This document shows positions 61,592-64,000 of a DNA stretch of 64,000 nt, piece by piece. The notes under the pieces were generated by a model. It made no database searches and had not been told where the DNA came from. It was given only the letters and a program-made list of their open reading frames with translations. The stretch comes from Maribacter aquimaris. GTDB lineage: Bacteria; Bacteroidota; Bacteroidia; Flavobacteriales; Flavobacteriaceae. Each line of letters opens with the position of its first letter. Position 1 is the stretch's first letter. The stretch spans positions 1 to 64,000 of the forward strand of contig NZ_JABTCF010000017.1 in assembly GCF_014596745.1 (NCBI RefSeq), given 5' to 3'. The translations under genes were made by a program, and so were the position numbers.

Positions 61592-62569
61592 ATGTTTGAT
61601 TGGATACAACATTTCGCCGATTGGCTCGTCTATGAAGTCTTCGCCCTTGGAAAGGGACAACATCTGTCAGAAGCCCTGAATTTCTTTATTTACGATACCA
61701 TAAAGATCTTGCTGCTACTTTTGACCATCATCTTTTTAATGGGAGTCGTCAATAGCTACTTTCCTATAGACCGCGTTAAAAACTATCTGTCACGAAATAA
61801 ATTGTACGGCTTGGAATACCTTATGGCAAGTCTTTTCGGGGTTGTAACCCCCTTTTGTTCCTGTTCATCGGTACCTCTGTTCATTGGTTTCGTCAGTGGT
61901 GGTATTCCCTTGGGGGTTACCTTTGCTTTTTTAATAACCTCCCCCTTGGTCAATGAAGTTGCAATTGGCTTGTTTGTAGGGCTATTTGGCATCAAAACGA
62001 CCCTTATATACGTCATTAGTGGCATTCTATTGGGAACCATTGCCGGCAGTATTTTACAGAAACTACGATTGGAACGACATTTGACCCCATGGGTCCTTGA
62101 GATTCTGGCCAATGCCCAAAGGGACCAAGATATATTCCAAGCAGAAAAACAATCTTTTAGACAACGCTTGCCTGTTATTTGGAGAGAAGCCTCCAATATT
62201 CTTAAGGGCATAATACCCTATGTGATTATCGGTATTGCGATTGGCGGATTAATGCACGGTTATATACCCGAAGGTTTTTTCGAGCAGTATATGGCCAAAG
62301 ACAATCTTTTTGCCGTACCCATGGCTACCATTCTGGCCGTACCCATGTATTCCAATGCCTCGGGCATTCTTCCCGTAGCACAGGTCTTAGTGGCGAAAGG
62401 CATTCCCCTAGGTACCGCCATCGCTTTCATGATGGGTGTCGTTGGGCTGTCTTTACCGGAGGCAATGCTCCTTAAAAAAGTAATGACCTTAAAATTAATT
62501 GCCATCTTTTTTGGCGTTGTTACCCTTTGCATTATCATTTCGGGATATGTATTCAACCTTATACTTTAA
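61592..62569 (+). CDS. DUF318/ArsP-type permease
   Basis: 325 aa from the ATG at 61592 (TTG at 61586 is the alternative). About eight to ten membrane segments; VTPFCSCSSVPLFIGFVSGG and FAFLITSPLVNEVAI is the signature of the family, with the Cys pair probably binding the substrate; the repeat AVPMYSNASGILPVAQVLVA lies in the second half. Known members export trivalent organoarsenicals or are of unknown metal specificity. Forms an operon with the thioredoxin 66 bp upstream. Confidence 0.85.
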   Translation: MFDWIQHFADWLVYEVFALGKGQHLSEALNFFIYDTIKILLLLLTIIFLMGVVNSYFPIDRVKNYLSRNKLYGLEYLMASLFGVVTPFCSCSSVPLFIGFVSGGIPLGVTFAFLITSPLVNEVAIGLFVGLFGIKTTLIYVISGILLGTIAGSILQKLRLERHLTPWVLEILANAQRDQDIFQAEKQSFRQRLPVIWREASNILKGIIPYVIIGIAIGGLMHGYIPEGFFEQYMAKDNLFAVPMATILAVPMYSNASGILPVAQVLVAKGIPLGTAIAFMMGVVGLSLPEAMLLKKVMTLKLIAIFFGVVTLCIIISGYVFNLIL

Positions 62570-62923
62570 AGTATTTCGTGGCCACCCTTAAGGGTGCCAC
62601 CATTTTAATCATCGTTTGTCTATTGGCTAGGTTTGCGGTTTATGGGACAAGTAAATCAATCCTTGTTATCGGCAACCTAAGCCTCCTACAAACGACAGGA
62701 TTTTCCATATGTCTTCCTGTATTGTGTTCCCATACAATTTAGACTAAGATCACAAAATGTAAGTGGCTAATGGTATTTCGAAAAATAGACAAGGAAAAGT
62801 GCGTACCAAATTTCCATACAAAATACCATCACTTTTACTATCTTGGTTTAGCCAAACGACAATCCCCTAAGGGTTTTCGTTTTAAAAACCACAACCAATC
62901 GATTTACCCTAACGAGCCAAAAG
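62570..62923. other. Gene-free region with a hairpin
   Basis: GTGGCCACCCTTAAGGGTGC at 62578-62597 then CACC and a weak T-rich tail: a possible terminator for the permease operon. Nothing else is supported; the short frames here overlap the permease end. Confidence 0.5.
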
Positions 62924-63565
62924 ATGAATATAAACAGTATTCCTGTTGATCTAAAAAACCTTATAAATCCGGAACAACCTGATTTTATAGTAAAGACCAA
63001 AAGAAACCACCCTAGGAAAAATGGTATTTCCATGTTATTTTTCTCCTTGTTCTGGAATGGGTTCATCAGCATATTCGTGATTGCCTTCATCGTTCCTCTG
63101 GCCAGCGGTAAAGAAGTTCATTTTAAAACCGACGATGTACCTACTTCAGGAAGTTTGGATAATTGGGAACCGGTATTGGTACCCAGTCTTATTATAGGCT
63201 TATTTGTACTGGTTGGTATTGCAATGTTGATTTGGGCATTGATCATGTTGTTCCAAAAAGGGGCATTTTTTGCCGGAACGGAAACGAGGCTTATCAAATA
63301 TAGAAATGGGAAAATCACTGTAAAGGATTGGGAACAATTTTCGGGCAACATCCAAGTAAAAAACAAGCATGGATACGGGGATCTGGAAATGGAACTACGA
63401 ACCGGGAAAATGAAAAGTCGAAATAAAGGTTCTGACAAATTCGTACCGGATATCATTTATTTATCAGGCATTAAAAATGTCTTCGATATTGAAAGGAAAT
63501 GTAGGTTACGGATCAAAGAGAACGATCCTACACCGGCCTTAGCCGTTGATAACGATATTACGTAA
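62924..63565 (+). CDS. Hypothetical two-helix membrane protein
   Basis: 213 aa. Hydrophobic segments MLFFSLFWNGFISIFVIAFI (about 37-58) and PSLIIGLFVLVGIAMLIWAL (about 88-108) with an intervening 30-residue loop, then a soluble beta-rich domain (RLIKYRNGKITVKDWEQFSG, YGDLEMELRTGKM, FVPDIIYLSGIKNVFDIERK). No family assigned. The next gene starts 19 bp after the stop. Confidence 0.7.
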   Translation: MNINSIPVDLKNLINPEQPDFIVKTKRNHPRKNGISMLFFSLFWNGFISIFVIAFIVPLASGKEVHFKTDDVPTSGSLDNWEPVLVPSLIIGLFVLVGIAMLIWALIMLFQKGAFFAGTETRLIKYRNGKITVKDWEQFSGNIQVKNKHGYGDLEMELRTGKMKSRNKGSDKFVPDIIYLSGIKNVFDIERKCRLRIKENDPTPALAVDNDIT

Positions 63566-63584
63566 ACAATTACCCTTCCAAAAA

Positions 63585-64000
63585 ATGGATAATCAATATC
63601 AGGAAACGTTCAACACCTGGAATAAGATCGCCCAGCTATATGAGGACAAATTCATGCCTATGGATTTGTACAATGCCACCTATGCCATTTTTTGCGATTC
63701 ATGGATCAAAACCGACTCCGCTGTCCTAGAAATCGGATGTGGTCCTGGGAATATTACACGCTATTTAAAAAATCACAACCCGAATTGTACGGTCACTGCC
63801 ATCGACGTCTCCAGCAATATGGTTGAACTGGCCAAAAAGAACAATCCCGACGTAGATTTTCGAATCATGGATTGCCGTAATTTACAAGAGATAGAAAACA
63901 CCTTTGATGCGATCATTTGCGGATTTACCATGAACTACCTGTCAAAAAACGATTGCCTAAAATTGATTTCCGATTGCAATGACCTCATGCAGCCGGAAGC
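63585..64000 (+). CDS. Class I SAM-dependent methyltransferase (cut by window end)
   Basis: First 138 residues. SAM-binding motif I VLEIGCGPGNITRYL near residue 47, motif II TAIDVSSNMVELAKKN, motif III FRIMDCRNLQEI and FDAIICGFTMNYL. Small-molecule or generic methyltransferase; the target is not known. The C-terminus lies beyond position 64000. Confidence 0.85.
   Translation, partial: MDNQYQETFNTWNKIAQLYEDKFMPMDLYNATYAIFCDSWIKTDSAVLEIGCGPGNITRYLKNHNPNCTVTAIDVSSNMVELAKKNNPDVDFRIMDCRNLQEIENTFDAIICGFTMNYLSKNDCLKLISDCNDLMQPE

Noticed and set aside
62527-62742. 71-aa ORF after the permease
   Set aside because: Starts inside the permease gene and crosses its hairpin; no domain or start signal.
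1-64000. Integron integrase (intI), tRNA or rRNA genes
   Set aside because: No tyrosine-recombinase ORF and no tRNA/rRNA-like segment was seen on either strand.

Overview
The window reads as a chromosomal segment of a Flavobacteriaceae-type Bacteroidota. It is AT-rich, has few strong Shine-Dalgarno sites, carries several TAnnTTTG -7 promoter boxes, and encodes many small lipoproteins and signal-peptide proteins plus a TonB-dependent receptor and a GH43 enzyme. No integron integrase, tRNA, rRNA or CRISPR was found.

Positions 1 to about 31.3 kb are an integron gene-cassette array, with decaying remnants to about 45 kb. The key evidence is in the DNA ends. Almost every cassette begins with a GTTRRRY-like box just after an attC site and ends with the exact complement of its own first 9-10 bases (for example GTTGTAAGCA at 3727 and TGCTTACAAC at 4172). 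That is the signature of a unit that once circularised through its own attC. The attC sites are 53 to about 385 bp long, fold on internal inverted repeats, and point the same way. Nearly all cargo genes are on + strand. By cassette logic an attI/integrase would lie to the left of position 1. Cassette boundaries are crisp on the left and eroded on the right.

The attC sites are themselves colonised. First, a 137-140 bp ORF-less element with terminal GTTGCACAAG/CTTGTGCAAC repeats and an internal hairpin-plus-T-tract sits at the same spot (AAC, A, two bases, then the element) in nine attC sites. A longer relative at 41638-41963 retains the end of a transposase gene, so the small form looks like a MITE. 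Second, three ORF-less group II introns lie antisense at exactly one position in attC (bottom strand TGT/T), the behaviour known for IIC-attC introns. More degenerate fragments occur at 40.9 and 45.4 kb.

Cassette cargo: an Imm10-like immunity protein, five serine hydrolases of the beta-lactamase/PBP fold (one fused to an HTH and membrane region), an SGNH hydrolase whose motif order is circularly permuted, a DinB-like protein, a five-bladed-propeller lipoprotein, an amidohydrolase, a divergent mdaB-lysR pair, a NupG-type transporter, an AAA/DUF4143 ATPase, alpha/beta and CocE/NonD hydrolases, a DUF6660-TonB receptor pair and many unknown lipoproteins. Broken genes include a nonsense-mutated paralog, a TolC N-terminus, an IS3 transposase scrap and half a PLP decarboxylase.

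From about 45.6 kb the DNA becomes less AT-rich and gene content turns ordinary: DUF1349, two RluA-type pseudouridine synthases, CPBP protease, PAS histidine kinase, Dus, a BASS-type transporter, a Na+/solute symporter translationally coupled to a metallophosphoesterase, kelch protein, GH43, esterase, a thioredoxin-permease pair and a methyltransferase cut by the window end.
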